This document shows positions 26,310 to 37,271 of a stretch of DNA of 64,000 nt, piece after piece (the first letter of the stretch is position 1; every line of letters begins with the position of its first letter). The stretch covers positions 441,798-505,797 of the forward strand of contig NZ_JABEKV010000002.1 of NCBI RefSeq assembly GCF_013283645.1, written 5' to 3'. The DNA is from Sinorhizobium psoraleae (GTDB taxonomy: Bacteria; Pseudomonadota; Alphaproteobacteria; Rhizobiales; Rhizobiaceae). Under the pieces are notes generated by a model. That model did not search any database. It was not told where the DNA came from and saw only the letters and a program-made list of their open reading frames with translations. Both the position numbers and the translations under genes were made by a program.

Positions 26310-27286
26310 GCCGATGCCCCTTCGCGCGTGAGGCCGTATTCGGCGCTCGACAGGATGGTGCGATGGAAGCGGATCTTGGTCAGATATTCGAGCGGGTCCT
26401 TCTTCACCACGAGCGCACCGGCTGGTGTCATCAGCCAATCATAGAGACGCGTCAGGAAGAAGCGTAAGGCCGACCCGCGCGCAAGCAGCGGCAGGGCGGC
26501 CACTTCTTCCTCCGTCAGCCTTCGTACGCTCTGGTAGCCCGCCAGCAGCGCCATGCCCTTGGTTATGTTGTAGGAGCCGTTCTTCTCGAAGCACCAGGAA
26601 TTCAAGCAGACGGCGACGTCATAGGCGAGGAAATCGTTGCAGGCGAAATAGAAGTCGATGAGACCCGACAGACGATCGCCAAGGAAGAAGACGTTGTCCG
26701 GGAAGAGATCCGCATGAATGACGCCCTCCGGCAGGTCCTTCGGCCAATGTGCCTCCAGATAGCTCAACTCCGCGGCGATCTCGTCCTTCAAGCCGGCCTG
26801 CACCTCATCGGCACGGGCCTCCGAATTCTGCCAGAGCGGACGCCAGCCACCGACCGAAAGCGCGTTGGTGCGCTTCAAGGGAAAATCCTGGCCGGCCACA
26901 TGCATGGCGGCGAGCGCGCGGCCGACCTCGCGGCAATGGCGCGCCTCTGGCTTTCTCAGCCACATGCCTTCGAGGAAGGAAATCACCGCAGCCGGACGGC
27001 CGGACAATTCTCCCAGAAGCTTGCCATCCGCGCGCGGCAGCGGCAGCGGGCAGGACAGCCCCCTTTCGGCAAGATGATGCATCAGACCCAGGAAGAACGG
27101 CAGGTCGTCCGCGTTCACGCGCTTTTCATATAGCGTGAGGATATAGGAGCCCTCGGTCGTGTGGAGAAGGAAGTTCGAATTTTCGACGCCTTCCGCAATG
27201 CCCTTGTAAGAGGTCAGGGCTCCCACGTCATAGGCCGCCAGAAAACGGATCAGATCGTCTTCCGTGATGTCGGTATAAACTGCCAA
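26306..27286 (-). CDS. thrB: Homoserine kinase (type II, ThrB)
   Basis: Phosphorylates homoserine, the step before threonine synthase. The 326-residue protein belongs to the aminoglycoside-phosphotransferase-fold ThrB found in alphaproteobacteria, not the GHMP-kinase type. It starts [22 protein letters not shown]. The nucleotide-binding region is [20 protein letters not shown], with the catalytic loop [16 protein letters not shown] and the metal-binding [10 protein letters not shown]. It sits between ispH (79 nt upstream) and rnhA (4-nt overlap). Confidence 0.94.
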   Translation of the reverse strand: MAVYTDITEDDLIRFLAAYDVGALTSYKGIAEGVENSNFLLHTTEGSYILTLYEKRVNADDLPFFLGLMHHLAERGLSCPLPLPRADGKLLGELSGRPAAVISFLEGMWLRKPEARHCREVGRALAAMHVAGQDFPLKRTNALSVGGWRPLWQNSEARADEVQAGLKDEIAAELSYLEAHWPKDLPEGVIHADLFPDNVFFLGDRLSGLIDFYFACNDFLAYDVAVCLNSWCFEKNGSYNITKGMALLAGYQSVRRLTEEEVAALPLLARGSALRFFLTRLYDWLMTPAGALVVKKDPLEYLTKIRFHRTILSSAEYGLTREGASA

Positions 27287-27365
27287 GGCTCGCCACTTTC
27301 AGAAACGCAAGTCGGGTAGGATGCAGCGGGCTGCGGCGCGAGACCGCACACCTTCATGATCCGGT

Positions 27366-28376
27366 TTATTCGCCGTTGACGAAAGCCATGTCGGCGGCGG
27401 TCAGTTCGACGTGGCGCAGCTCGCGGTTGACGAGGAAGTTCTCGTTTTCCTCGACCGTATCGGCAAGCTCCACCCTCGCGTCATAACGCTCGCGGAACGC
27501 CTCGATGATTTCGTTGACGATGACTTCCGGCGCAGACGCGCCGGCGGACAGGCCGACTGTAGAGATATCCCCGATCGCTTCCCAGTCGATTTCCGACGCG
27601 CGCTGGACCAGCGCAGATTTTTTTGCCCCGGCCCTGAGCGCCACTTCGACGAGGCGCTTGGAATTGGATGAATTCGGGGCGCCGACGATCAGGAACAGGT
27701 CGCAGCCCGGCGCCGCCTGCTTGACCGCCTCCTGACGGTTCGTGGTCGCGTAGCAGATCGAATCGGCAGCCGGCGCCGTCAGATTGGGGAAGCGCTCGTG
27801 GAGCCGCTTGATCACGCCGGCGGTATCGTCCACCGACAGTGTCGTCTGGGTCACGAATCCGAGATTATCGGGGTCCGGCGGCACGTAGACATCAGCGTCT
27901 TCGACGGTCTCGACAAGGGAGACGGCGCCTTCGGGCAGTTGCCCCATGGTGCCGATGACCTCCGGGTGCCCGGCATGGCCGATGAGCACGACATGGCGTC
28001 CCAGCCGATGGTGACGCATCGCCTGCTTGTGCACCTTCGAGACAAGCGGGCAGGTGGCATCGAGATAAAAGAGATTGCGCTCGTCCGCATCCGCCGGCAC
28101 GGACTTCGGAACGCCATGGGCCGAAAAGACGACCGGCTGCTTGCGATGCTCGGGCGGGATCTCGTCAAGTTCCTCGACGAAGATCGCACCCTTGGCTTCG
28201 AGCCCTTCGACAACATAGCGGTTGTGCACGATCTCGTGGCGAACGTAGACTGGCGCGCCGAACTCCTTCAACGCCAGCACGACGATCTGGATCGCCCTAT
28301 CAACGCCGGCGCAGAAGCCGCGCGGACCGCAGAGGCGAATGGTAATCGGAGATTTTGCTGCCGCGGATGAGGCCAT
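27366..28376 (-). CDS. ispH: 4-hydroxy-3-methylbut-2-enyl diphosphate reductase
   Basis: The last enzyme of the MEP isoprenoid pathway, making IPP and DMAPP; the first enzyme, dxs, is also in this window (60.7 kb). The 336-residue protein has the three Fe-S cysteines in [26 protein letters not shown] and [11 protein letters not shown], and the conserved [13 protein letters not shown] and GHAGHPEV segments. A good promoter (CTTGTG-N16-CTATAT) at 28468-28495 drives ispH, and probably thrB and rnhA, independently of surf1. Confidence 0.96.
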   Translation of the reverse strand: MASSAAAKSPITIRLCGPRGFCAGVDRAIQIVVLALKEFGAPVYVRHEIVHNRYVVEGLEAKGAIFVEELDEIPPEHRKQPVVFSAHGVPKSVPADADERNLFYLDATCPLVSKVHKQAMRHHRLGRHVVLIGHAGHPEVIGTMGQLPEGAVSLVETVEDADVYVPPDPDNLGFVTQTTLSVDDTAGVIKRLHERFPNLTAPAADSICYATTNRQEAVKQAAPGCDLFLIVGAPNSSNSKRLVEVALRAGAKKSALVQRASEIDWEAIGDISTVGLSAGASAPEVIVNEIIEAFRERYDARVELADTVEENENFLVNRELRHVELTAADMAFVNGE

Positions 28377-28424
28377 GAGTCACGAATCGGTAGGACAAAC
28401 AGGAGCGCGAATATCGCCGGGCAA

Positions 28425-28448
28425 GCCCCGCCTCAAGACATGCGGGGC
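28425..28448 (-). other. Hairpin in the predicted ispH 5' UTR
   Basis: GCCCCGC (28425-28431) pairs with GCGGGGC (28442-28448), between the predicted start of transcription (about 28461) and the ispH ATG at 28376. It has no T tract on the minus strand. It could modulate the leader, but no riboswitch class is recognised. Confidence 0.4.
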
Positions 28449-28467
28449 TCGACCGACCATGGGCCAT

Positions 28468-28495
28468 ATATAGCGGCAACGACCGCACACACAAG
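28468..28495 (-). promoter_or_regulatory. Housekeeping promoter of ispH
   Basis: On the minus strand: -35 CTTGTG (28490-28495), 16-nt spacer, -10 CTATAT (28468-28473). This closely fits the rhizobial sigma-70 consensus CTTGAC-N17-CTATAT. The predicted leader is about 85 nt. Confidence 0.65.
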
Positions 28496-28614
28496 GAAGA
28501 ACACTTATATCCAAGCAAAGCCGCACCCGGCGGGAGGCGGGGACCGTGAGAGTGCCGTGCCGTTCCTCCGGATGGGGTCACGCGAAGGCTTGCATGCGCC
28601 GGTGATGCCTCGGC

Positions 28615-29403
28615 TCAGACGTGCGGGGCAGAGTTTTCCCGGGTGGGCTGCCGTCTGCGCCGATAGAGGTAGACGCCGCTCACGGCCACGAGCGCGGCCG
28701 CGAGGCCGTACCAGGTAAGGGCATATTGCAGGTGGTTGTTCGGCAGATCGAATTGCGTGACGCCGCCGGTCGGCAGACCGCCGGGATTTCCGGAGGCATC
28801 CGCGTCCACGAAGAAGGGAACGATCCGCTCGGTCGCAATGCCCGCCGCGTCCGCCATGGCATCGAGATCTTTCCAGTAGAAGATGTTCTTGGCGATATCG
28901 TTGTCGGGAACGAGCGAGGAAGGCTTCTCGAGAAGTCTCGGGCGGGCGAGTCCATTCACCGTTACCGTTCCGGCAACCTGCCCCTCGGGACGTGTCGATG
29001 CGTCCTTCTTCTCGAACGGCACGAAGCCGCGATTGACGAACAGGGCACGGCCGTCATCGAGTATCAGCGGAGTGAAGACATAATAGCCGGTGCGGCCTTC
29101 GTGGGTCGCAAAGAAGTGACGCTCCTTGCCGTGGTCGTAGACCCCCGACACGCGCACCGTGCGATAGTCGATATCGTCGCCGGCGGCGGCCATCGTCTCG
29201 ATTTCCTTGAGCGAGACCGGGGGCGCAGTGCGCCGCTCGGCGATCGCGGTCAGCAACCCTTCCTTCCATTGAAGCCGCTGCATCTGCCATGTGCCGAGCG
29301 ACACAAGTACGCCGAGAGCAGCGACCACCAGGAGAAGGCGGGCAATCCCGCCGAGGCGGCCGCGAGGCACCCGCTTGCGTTCTTCAACCACGGTCAATTT
29401 CAC
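28615..29403 (-). CDS. SURF1-family cytochrome oxidase assembly protein
   Basis: A 262-residue inner-membrane assembly factor for heme a insertion into cytochrome c oxidase. The N-terminal membrane helix (LLLVVAALGVLVSLGTWQMQRLQWKE) includes the conserved GTWQ-RxxWK signature. The periplasmic domain has the VNRGFVP motif, and the C-terminal helix (LTWYGLAAALVAVSGVYLYRRRR) ends the protein. It overlaps the DUF983 gene by 20 nt, the last member of the oxidase cluster. Confidence 0.93.
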   Translation of the reverse strand: MKLTVVEERKRVPRGRLGGIARLLLVVAALGVLVSLGTWQMQRLQWKEGLLTAIAERRTAPPVSLKEIETMAAAGDDIDYRTVRVSGVYDHGKERHFFATHEGRTGYYVFTPLILDDGRALFVNRGFVPFEKKDASTRPEGQVAGTVTVNGLARPRLLEKPSSLVPDNDIAKNIFYWKDLDAMADAAGIATERIVPFFVDADASGNPGGLPTGGVTQFDLPNNHLQYALTWYGLAAALVAVSGVYLYRRRRQPTRENSAPHV

Positions 29404-29767
29404 CCGGACGTGCGCTGTTGCGGTATTGCAGATTGATCAGCACGCCCTTCAGTATCCGGGTCAACGCAAGGCTAAGCACCGTCGCGAGCGGTATCCAGAG
29501 CAGGAAGTGCAGCCAAAGCGGCGGGTTGATGTTGACCTCCATCCACAGCGCCGCTCCGACGACGATGAAGCCGACGATCAGAATCACGAAGACGACAGGC
29601 CCGTCGCCGGAATCGGCGAAGCGATAGTCGAGTTCGCAATTGCTGCAAGCCGGGCGCAGTTTGAGGAAACCGTCGAAGAGCTGACCTTGGCCGCAGCGCG
29701 GGCAGTGCCCCTTGATGCCGGTCATGATCGGATCGACCGGCGGATAGAGCGCCTTGTCGTCAGTCAT
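29384..29767 (-). CDS. DUF983 membrane protein
   Basis: A 127-residue DUF983 protein regularly found beside oxidase assembly genes; its function is unproven. The N-terminal zinc ribbon is formed by HCPRCGQG and ACSNCELDY. Two membrane helices follow (VVFVILIVGFIVVGAALWM and LWLHFLLWIPLATVLSLALTRI). It lies between ctaE (77 nt gap) and surf1 (overlapping), suggesting a role in oxidase biogenesis. Confidence 0.9.
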   Translation of the reverse strand: MTDDKALYPPVDPIMTGIKGHCPRCGQGQLFDGFLKLRPACSNCELDYRFADSGDGPVVFVILIVGFIVVGAALWMEVNINPPLWLHFLLWIPLATVLSLALTRILKGVLINLQYRNSARPGEIDRG

Positions 29768-29844
29768 TGTTCAACCTCCAAATGCAAGGGGCGGCCGCAT
29801 TTTCCGCAGGCCGCCCCCCGAACTCAATGCACCTTCGCCGGCCC

Positions 29845-30723
29845 TTAGCCGTGGGCGACCGGCGCACCCCAGCTGCCCCAGATGTAGATGGAGAAGAAGA
29901 GGAACAGCCAGACCACGTCAACGAAGTGCCAGTACCAGGCGGCGGCTTCGAAGCCGAAATGCTGCTTCGCGGTGAAGTCGCCACGCATTGCCCGCAACAG
30001 GCAGACCAGCAGGAAGATCGTTCCGACGAGCACGTGGAAACCGTGGAAGCCCGTGGCCATGAAGAAGGTTGCGCCGTAGATGGAGTCCCGGAAGGCAAAC
30101 GGCGCATGCGCATATTCATAGCCCTGGACGAAGGAGAACAGGACGCCGAGCAGAACCGTCAGCGTCAGGCCGTAGACCAGACCCTTGCGGTCATTGTGAA
30201 GCAGCGCATGGTGTGCCCAGGTCACGGTCGTGCCGGACAAAAGCAGGATGACGGTGTTGTAGAGCGGCAGGTGCCACGGATCGAGGACCTCGATACCCTT
30301 CGGCGGCCAGACGCCGCCGGTGTAGGTCGTGCGCGCCGCCTGGATCGCTTCGCCTGCAAAGAGGCTCGCATCGAAGAAGGCCCAGAACCAGGCCACGAAG
30401 AACATCACCTCCGAAGCGATGAACATGATCATGCCGTAGCGCAGGTGCAACGACACGACGCGGGTATGATGTCCTTCATTTGCTTCCTTGATCGTGTCCG
30501 ACCACCAGCCGAACATGGTGTAGAGCACGAGCGCCAGGCCGATGAAGAAGACCCAGGGATTGGCAAGTTCCGCACCGAACAGCTTGAACGAACCACCGGA
30601 GGCGTAGCGCATGAAGCCTACGCCGCCGACAGCCATGACGAAGGCGCCGATGGAGGCGAGCAGCGGCCACGGGCTCGGGTCGATGATGTGGTAGTCGTGA
30701 TTCTTCTGATGCGCATCGGCCAT
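29845..30723 (-). CDS. ctaE: Cytochrome c oxidase subunit III
   Basis: The third structural subunit of the aa3-type terminal oxidase, 292 residues with seven predicted membrane helices. Family hallmarks are HQKNHDYHIIDPSPWPLLAS, MIMFIASEVMFFVAWFWAFF and GFHGFHVLVGTIFLLVCLLRA. The ATG at 30723 (MADAHQKN) is preceded by GGGGA; the open frame extends 15 codons upstream without support. It follows ctaG by about 64 nt in the oxidase cluster. Confidence 0.96.
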   Translation of the reverse strand: MADAHQKNHDYHIIDPSPWPLLASIGAFVMAVGGVGFMRYASGGSFKLFGAELANPWVFFIGLALVLYTMFGWWSDTIKEANEGHHTRVVSLHLRYGMIMFIASEVMFFVAWFWAFFDASLFAGEAIQAARTTYTGGVWPPKGIEVLDPWHLPLYNTVILLLSGTTVTWAHHALLHNDRKGLVYGLTLTVLLGVLFSFVQGYEYAHAPFAFRDSIYGATFFMATGFHGFHVLVGTIFLLVCLLRAMRGDFTAKQHFGFEAAAWYWHFVDVVWLFLFFSIYIWGSWGAPVAHG

Positions 30724-30787
30724 GTCAGTAATCCCCGATAGGTCTTTCTCTTGTCGCCCGCCCGGCATAGCCGAAACAGGCGCTCTG

Positions 30788-31393
30788 TCAAAGTTTGTTC
30801 TCAGCTTCGCCCGTCTTAGCCTTCATTCCGGCGACCGGCTTGGACGGCTCGCGGGGGTAGAAGGTGTAGGACAGCGTAAGTGTCTTGATGCCCTTGGTCT
30901 CGACCGCCTTGACGATCTCCGGGTCCACGAAGAAGACGACTGGCATCTCCATCTCTTCGCCGGGTTGCAGGGTCGTTTCCGTGAAGCAGAAGCATTGCAC
31001 CTTGTTGAAATAGGCGCCGGCCGCCATCGGCGTCACGTTGAAGGTCGCCTGGCCGGTCGTCGGCTTGGACGATAGATTTTTCGCCCGATAGGTGACCTGC
31101 ACGGTCTCGCCGATCCTGACGTCGATGTCGCGCTGGACGGGCTTGAATTCCCAAGGCAGACCCGACGCCGTGTTGGCGTCGAAGGTAACCTTGACCTTCT
31201 CGTCGAGGATGATGTCCGAGGCCTGCTCGACGCGCTGCGTCGTGCCGTTATAGCCCGTCACCCGGCAGAACATGTCATAGAGCGGCACCGCGGCATAGGC
31301 CATGCCCACCATGCCCGCCACGAAGGCGATGCATGTGCCGACGATCACGCCGTTTGCGCGCTCTTTCCGGGTCGGTTGCGGGGCGTTGGTCAT
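30788..31393 (-). CDS. ctaG: Cytochrome c oxidase assembly protein CtaG/Cox11
   Basis: Delivers copper to the CuB site of subunit I. The 201-residue protein has one N-terminal membrane helix ([32 protein letters not shown]) and a periplasmic beta-domain with the copper-binding CFCF motif in [19 protein letters not shown]. The start is followed by a short cytoplasmic segment. It is preceded closely by the 46-codon CoxF-like gene. Confidence 0.95.
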   Translation of the reverse strand: MTNAPQPTRKERANGVIVGTCIAFVAGMVGMAYAAVPLYDMFCRVTGYNGTTQRVEQASDIILDEKVKVTFDANTASGLPWEFKPVQRDIDVRIGETVQVTYRAKNLSSKPTTGQATFNVTPMAAGAYFNKVQCFCFTETTLQPGEEMEMPVVFFVDPEIVKAVETKGIKTLTLSYTFYPREPSKPVAGMKAKTGEAENKL

Positions 31394-31404
31394 GCGTGGC
31401 CTTC

Positions 31405-31545
31405 TTAATGAACCATGCCGTTGCCGAACTTGATCAGCGTAACGACATAGAAAAGTGCGACGAGACCGGCGAGCACCAGACCAAGAGCGATGTTGCGGCC
31501 GCGCCGCGACTTGCGCTGTGCTTCGCTGAGTTTGACGGTTTCCAT
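31405..31545 (-). CDS. Small membrane protein between ctaB and ctaG (CoxF-like)
   Basis: A 46-residue ORF starting [18 protein letters not shown], followed by one membrane helix ([22 protein letters not shown]) and the tail GNGMVH. Its ATG shares one base with the ctaB stop (TGATG), and it ends 11 nt before ctaG, so it is clearly part of the operon. The position and topology match the small CoxF-type protein seen between cyoE/ctaB and ctaG in alphaproteobacteria; its function is poorly defined, probably oxidase assembly. Confidence 0.85.
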   Translation of the reverse strand: METVKLSEAQRKSRRGRNIALGLVLAGLVALFYVVTLIKFGNGMVH

Positions 31546-32501
31546 CAGGCGATACCTCCGGCGTTGAGCCAGATCTGGGCGATCATGTGATCGACCACCA
31601 GGGCCGAGAAGATCGCAAAGAGATAGGCAATCGAAAAGGCGAAGAGTTTCTTGGCCGGGACCATTCTCTCATCTCCTTCGGGCATGCGCAGGACAGCGAT
31701 TGAATACCAGACGAAGCCCAGGCCCATGGCAGTGGCGAACGCCCCGTAGCCAAGGCTCGCAAAGCCGAGGAAGGTGGGACAGATGCCGATAAGAGCGGTC
31801 AAGACGGCGTAGATGACGATCTGCTTCTTCGTCGTCGCCTCACCGCAGACATTGGGCATCATCGGCACGCCGACGGCACCATAGTCACGCATCTTGAACA
31901 AGGCCAGCGCCCAGAAATGGGCCGGCGTCCAGAGAAAGGTGATGAGGAAAAGCACGATGCTTTCGATCGATACGCCGCCCGTCACGCAGGCCCAGCCGAT
32001 CATCGGCGGGAAGGCTCCGGCAGCACCGCCGATAACGATGTTCTGCGGCGTCGAGCGCTTCAACCACATGGTGTAGATGACGGCATAGAAGAAAATCGTA
32101 AAGGCGAGCAACCCGGCTGCGAGCCAATTGACGGCGAGCCCGAGGATGATCACGGAAAATGCTGATAGCGTCAGGCCGAAGGCGAGCGCCTCCTCAGGCA
32201 GGATCTTGCCGGCGGGAATGGGACGCTTGGCCGTGCGGCTCATCACGGCATCGATATCGGCGTCGTACCACATGTTCAGCGCACCGGAGGCCCCGGCGCC
32301 GACGGCGATGCACAGGATGGCGATGAAGCCGATGAACGGATTAATTTGTCCTGGCGCAAGGACGAGCCCGGCAAAGGCTGTAAAGACGACGAGAGACATG
32401 ACGCGCGGTTTCAGAAGCTCGAAATAATCGCGCGCAGAGGCCTCGGACAGGCGCGGTGCGCCTTCCATGCCGACTGCTTCGTGATTGTCCATGAGCGTCA
32501 T
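31545..32501 (-). CDS. ctaB: Protoheme IX farnesyltransferase (heme O synthase)
   Basis: A 318-residue UbiA-type prenyltransferase that farnesylates heme b to heme O for the aa3 oxidase. The Asp-rich motif is [20 protein letters not shown], with a second polar motif around [20 protein letters not shown]. Nine hydrophobic helices are predicted. The ATG at 32501 has AAGGA upstream; a long frame extension towards 32687 lacks a start signal. Located between ctaD and the CoxF-like gene. Confidence 0.95.
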   Translation of the reverse strand: MTLMDNHEAVGMEGAPRLSEASARDYFELLKPRVMSLVVFTAFAGLVLAPGQINPFIGFIAILCIAVGAGASGALNMWYDADIDAVMSRTAKRPIPAGKILPEEALAFGLTLSAFSVIILGLAVNWLAAGLLAFTIFFYAVIYTMWLKRSTPQNIVIGGAAGAFPPMIGWACVTGGVSIESIVLFLITFLWTPAHFWALALFKMRDYGAVGVPMMPNVCGEATTKKQIVIYAVLTALIGICPTFLGFASLGYGAFATAMGLGFVWYSIAVLRMPEGDERMVPAKKLFAFSIAYLFAIFSALVVDHMIAQIWLNAGGIA

Positions 32502-32599
32502 GTCTCGTCCTTGAAACTGCTGCGGCGGTGACAGCCGCATTCTGCCGGCGGGCCGGCGGTGTGAAGCCGCCGGAACCGGCGGCTTCTGTTCGTTCCCCG

Positions 32600-34291
<1,692 letters not shown>

Positions 34292-34308
34292 TCAAGCTCC
34301 CCTTCCGA

Positions 34309-35193
34309 TTACTGTGCGGCGTTTGCGGCGACGTCAACGGTCTTGGCCGTGCCGTCGATGGACGCCATGAGCGCCTTGTTCGCTTCGCCGATATTGGTTG
34401 CAGCGGCGGCGAGCCAGGCGTCGTATTTATCCTGCGCGACAACGCGAATGGCGATCGGCATGTAGGCGTGATCCTTGCCGCAGAGCTCGGAACACTGACC
34501 ATAATAGAGGCCTTCGCGGTCAGCCTTGAACCAGGTTTCGTTGAGCCGACCAGGGACGGCGTCGATCTTCACACCGAAAGCCGGCATGGCAAAGGCATGG
34601 ATGACGTCGGCAGCCGTCACGAGCATGCGGACTGTCTTGCCGACGGGCACGACCACTTCGTTGTCGACGGCGAGAAGGCGCGGGTACTGGGTCTTGTCTT
34701 CCTTGCCGAGGCTCGCGCGATCCTCTTCCTTCATCAGCAGGCTGTCGAAGGAAAGCGGATTTTCACCGACCTCATATTCGTACGACCAATACCACTGGTT
34801 GCCGGTCGCCTTGACCGTCAGATCCGGGTTCTGCGGCGGCGTCAGCTGCGCGGTCAGAAGCTGGAAGGACGGAATAGCGAGGAAAAGCAGAACGATAACC
34901 GGACCGACGGTCCAGAGAACTTCGATCGCGGTGTTGTGGCTGGTTCTGGAAGGAACCGGATTGGCGCCTTCGCGGAATTTGACCACAACGACAATCAGCA
35001 GGAGGAGAACGAATAGCGTGATCGGGATGATGAACCACAGTGTGTAACGTTCAAACCACGTGATTTCTTCCATGATGCCGGTCGCGGCCGTCTGAAGACT
35101 CGTCTGCCATTCGACAGGCTTGTCAGCAAAGGCGCTCGAAGCAAAAAGCAGACAGGCAAGCGCTGCCAGAACTGCATAAGCCTTGTTTTTCAC
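34309..35193 (-). CDS. ctaC: Cytochrome c oxidase subunit II
   Basis: The CuA-bearing subunit that accepts electrons from cytochrome c, 294 residues. A signal peptide (AVLAALACLLFASSAFA) is followed by two membrane helices (about 50-75 and 95-115) and a periplasmic cupredoxin domain. The CuA site is GQCSELCGKDHAYMPI, with the upstream HAFAMPAFGVK His. I chose the GTG at 35193, with GGGGAG about eight nt upstream; a TTG at 35208 is less likely. First gene of the oxidase cluster. Confidence 0.95.
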   Translation of the reverse strand: MKNKAYAVLAALACLLFASSAFADKPVEWQTSLQTAATGIMEEITWFERYTLWFIIPITLFVLLLLIVVVVKFREGANPVPSRTSHNTAIEVLWTVGPVIVLLFLAIPSFQLLTAQLTPPQNPDLTVKATGNQWYWSYEYEVGENPLSFDSLLMKEEDRASLGKEDKTQYPRLLAVDNEVVVPVGKTVRMLVTAADVIHAFAMPAFGVKIDAVPGRLNETWFKADREGLYYGQCSELCGKDHAYMPIAIRVVAQDKYDAWLAAAATNIGEANKALMASIDGTAKTVDVAANAAQ

Positions 35194-35548
35194 AATGTGT
35201 CTCCCCAATGCGCTTGATCAGGATCAAACCGAAACGCAGAATCCCTGCGATACTGCAGCGCTTCAAACCACAGTTTGACCAGCGCCGCAACATCTGTCCA
35301 ACCAACCCCGTGCGGCATTTTTGCACAAAGGCAGCTTTTCACATGGGCGCCCCTCGCGCCCGCCGTCAAATTGGGTTAGGCCTGTCCCGGCTCGTGGAAC
35401 CGCCAGGCCGCCGCCGAGCGATCCGGAGCCTCCCCAGGGCGGAGGCCCCATTTCCGCCATACGGCGCTGGAATGTAGCCAGCAGGGCTTTTCATTTATCT
35501 TCGCGCGCATCAAGAATAGCCCTGATGATTCGACGTTTTGAGGTTTAC
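35194..35548. other. Divergent promoter region between ctaC and ialB
   Basis: 355 nt without a convincing gene. It must carry the ctaC and IalB promoters, but I see no clear hexamer pairs. The middle part is GC-rich and has several short direct repeats of CCGCC. Confidence 0.5.
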
Positions 35549-36079
35549 ATGGGCCTGTCCCTCTTCTCCCGGCTGCCGGTTCTTGCCGCGCTCGGAATTG
35601 CCACCTTTATATTCCCTGCCGTAAGCCTGGCCCAGCAATCCGGCGGAACGCCTGGAACGGTGAAGTCAAACCACGGCGCCTGGTCGATCGTCTGCGATCA
35701 GCCGGCTGGAGCCTCTGCTGAGCAATGCGCGCTTATGCAGAACGTTATCGCCGAGGACAGGCCGGAAGTCGGCCTTTCGGTCGTGGTTCTGAAAACCGCC
35801 GACCGCAAGGCGAAGATCCTCCGCGTTCTCGCGCCGCTCGGCGTGCTTCTACCGAACGGTCTCGGTCTCAATGTCGATGGCAAGGATATCGGTCGCGCCT
35901 ATTTCGTGCGCTGCTTCTCCGACGGCTGCTACGCTGAAGTCGTGCTCGAGGACGAACTCCTGAAGACCTTCCGCGCCGGCGCGACTGCAACCTTCATCGT
36001 TTTCCAGTCGCCGGAAGAAGGCATCGGGATCCCGGTCGACCTCAAGGGTTTTGGCGAGGGTTACGACGCCCTGCCCTGA
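35549..36079 (+). CDS. Invasion-associated locus B (IalB) family protein
   Basis: A 176-residue exported protein of the IalB family, first linked to erythrocyte invasion in Bartonella but widespread in free-living and symbiotic rhizobia. The signal peptide LPVLAALGIATFIFPAVSLAQQ precedes HGAWSIVCDQ, and VRCFSDGCYAEVVLEDELL is the conserved two-cysteine motif. The start at 35549 has GAGG six nt upstream; an ATG at 35525 would add eight residues. A bidirectional terminator follows. Confidence 0.9.
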   Translation: MGLSLFSRLPVLAALGIATFIFPAVSLAQQSGGTPGTVKSNHGAWSIVCDQPAGASAEQCALMQNVIAEDRPEVGLSVVVLKTADRKAKILRVLAPLGVLLPNGLGLNVDGKDIGRAYFVRCFSDGCYAEVVLEDELLKTFRAGATATFIVFQSPEEGIGIPVDLKGFGEGYDALP

Positions 36080-36100
36080 TCGGGGCAGCATCGAAGATTA

Positions 36101-36130
36101 AAAAGCCGCGCTTTGCAGCGCGGCTTTTTT
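36101..36130. terminator. Bidirectional terminator between ialB and ribBA
   Basis: AAAAGCCGCGC (36101-36111) and GCGCGGCTTTT (36118-36128) form a perfect 11-bp stem with loop TTTGCA and T/A tracts on both sides. Confidence 0.9.
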
Positions 36131-36152
36131 GCGGTGGTATAACGACTGTTCG

Positions 36153-37256
36153 TTACAGAATATCGGTTGCGGCAATCTTGATGCCGAAACCTTCGAGGCC
36201 GACATAATGGCGCTCGCGCGAGGAGATGAGGCGGATCGAGGTAATGCCGAGATCCTTCAGGATCTGTGCGCCGAGACCGATTTCCAACCATTCGCTTTCG
36301 CGCGCCTGGGCTTCCGAGTGATCCTCGCGATCGTGCTTGCCCTTCCGCGCCGTTTGCGAAACGCCGACGCCGACGGAACCTTCACGCAGATAGACGATGA
36401 CGCCCCTGCCCTCCCCGGCGATGCGCTTCATGATCGCATCGACCTGACGGTCCCTGCCGAAAACATCCGCACCCACATTCTCGAGATGCAGTCGAACGGG
36501 GATGTCGACGCCGTCGCGAATGTCGCCGAAGACGACGGCAAGGTGCTGCATCGGATCCCAGGGCAGCGAATAGGTGTGGCCCTTCGCCTTGCCGTAAGGC
36601 GTATCGATCTCGAAGCAATTGCCCTGCTCGATCAGCGTCTCCTTGCGCTGGCGGTAGGCGATCAGATCCGCGACCGACACCTGCTTGAGGCCATGGTTCT
36701 CGGCGAAGCTTTCGACCTGCGGGCCGCGCATCACGGAGCCGTCGTCATTGACGAGTTCACAGATGACGCCGACCGGGGGGAGGCTCGCGAGCCTGCAGAG
36801 GTCCACGGCCGCCTCCGTGTGACCCGAACGCATCAGCACGCCGCCCTCGCGGGCCACCAGCGGAAAGATATGGCCCGGGCGGACGAAATCTGCTGCTCCG
36901 ATATTCGGATTGGCCAGGTTCCGCACGGTCAGCGTCCGGTCGTCGGCCGATATGCCGGTGGTGGTTCCATGCCTGAAATCCACCGAAACGGTGAAAGCCG
37001 TCGTATGGGCGGAGTCGTTCTCGGCCACCATCGCATTCAGATTGAGGCGCTTTGCCTCTTCGCGCGGCATCGGCGCACAGACAATGCCTGAGGTATGGCG
37101 GACGATGAAGGCCATCTTCTCGGGCGTGCAATGCACCGCTGCGACGATCAGGTCGCCCTCGTTCTCACGGCCACCATCATCGGTGACGACGACGATCTCG
37201 CCGGCCTCGAAGGCGCGAATGGCGTCAACGACGCGCTTCTGGTCATAGGACATCAA
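36153..37256 (-). CDS. ribB: 3,4-dihydroxy-2-butanone-4-phosphate synthase with degenerate GTP cyclohydrolase II domain
   Basis: A 367-residue RibBA-like fusion of riboflavin synthesis. The N-terminal RibB domain (about 1-205) is intact: DDGGRENEGDLIVAAVH metal- and substrate-binding region, TTTGISADDR, GHIFPL and RSGHTEAAVDLCRL. The C-terminal half keeps the GTP cyclohydrolase II fold (PVRLHLENVGADVFG, GLGAQILKDLGITSIRLIS) but lacks the zinc cysteines of the canonical SECLTGD...RCDCG motif, reading LENVGADVFGRDRQVDA instead. The REGS.GVG segment also replaces RQEGRGIGL. So it is probably only a DHBP synthase, as in other rhizobial RibBA proteins (inference). Confidence 0.9.
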   Translation of the reverse strand: MMSYDQKRVVDAIRAFEAGEIVVVTDDGGRENEGDLIVAAVHCTPEKMAFIVRHTSGIVCAPMPREEAKRLNLNAMVAENDSAHTTAFTVSVDFRHGTTTGISADDRTLTVRNLANPNIGAADFVRPGHIFPLVAREGGVLMRSGHTEAAVDLCRLASLPPVGVICELVNDDGSVMRGPQVESFAENHGLKQVSVADLIAYRQRKETLIEQGNCFEIDTPYGKAKGHTYSLPWDPMQHLAVVFGDIRDGVDIPVRLHLENVGADVFGRDRQVDAIMKRIAGEGRGVIVYLREGSVGVGVSQTARKGKHDREDHSEAQARESEWLEIGLGAQILKDLGITSIRLISSRERHYVGLEGFGIKIAATDIL

Positions 37257-37271
37257 GATACTCCCCGCAAA

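Noticed and set aside
28377..28614. Riboswitch in the ispH leader
   Set aside because: Only a simple hairpin is present; no conserved riboswitch core recognised.
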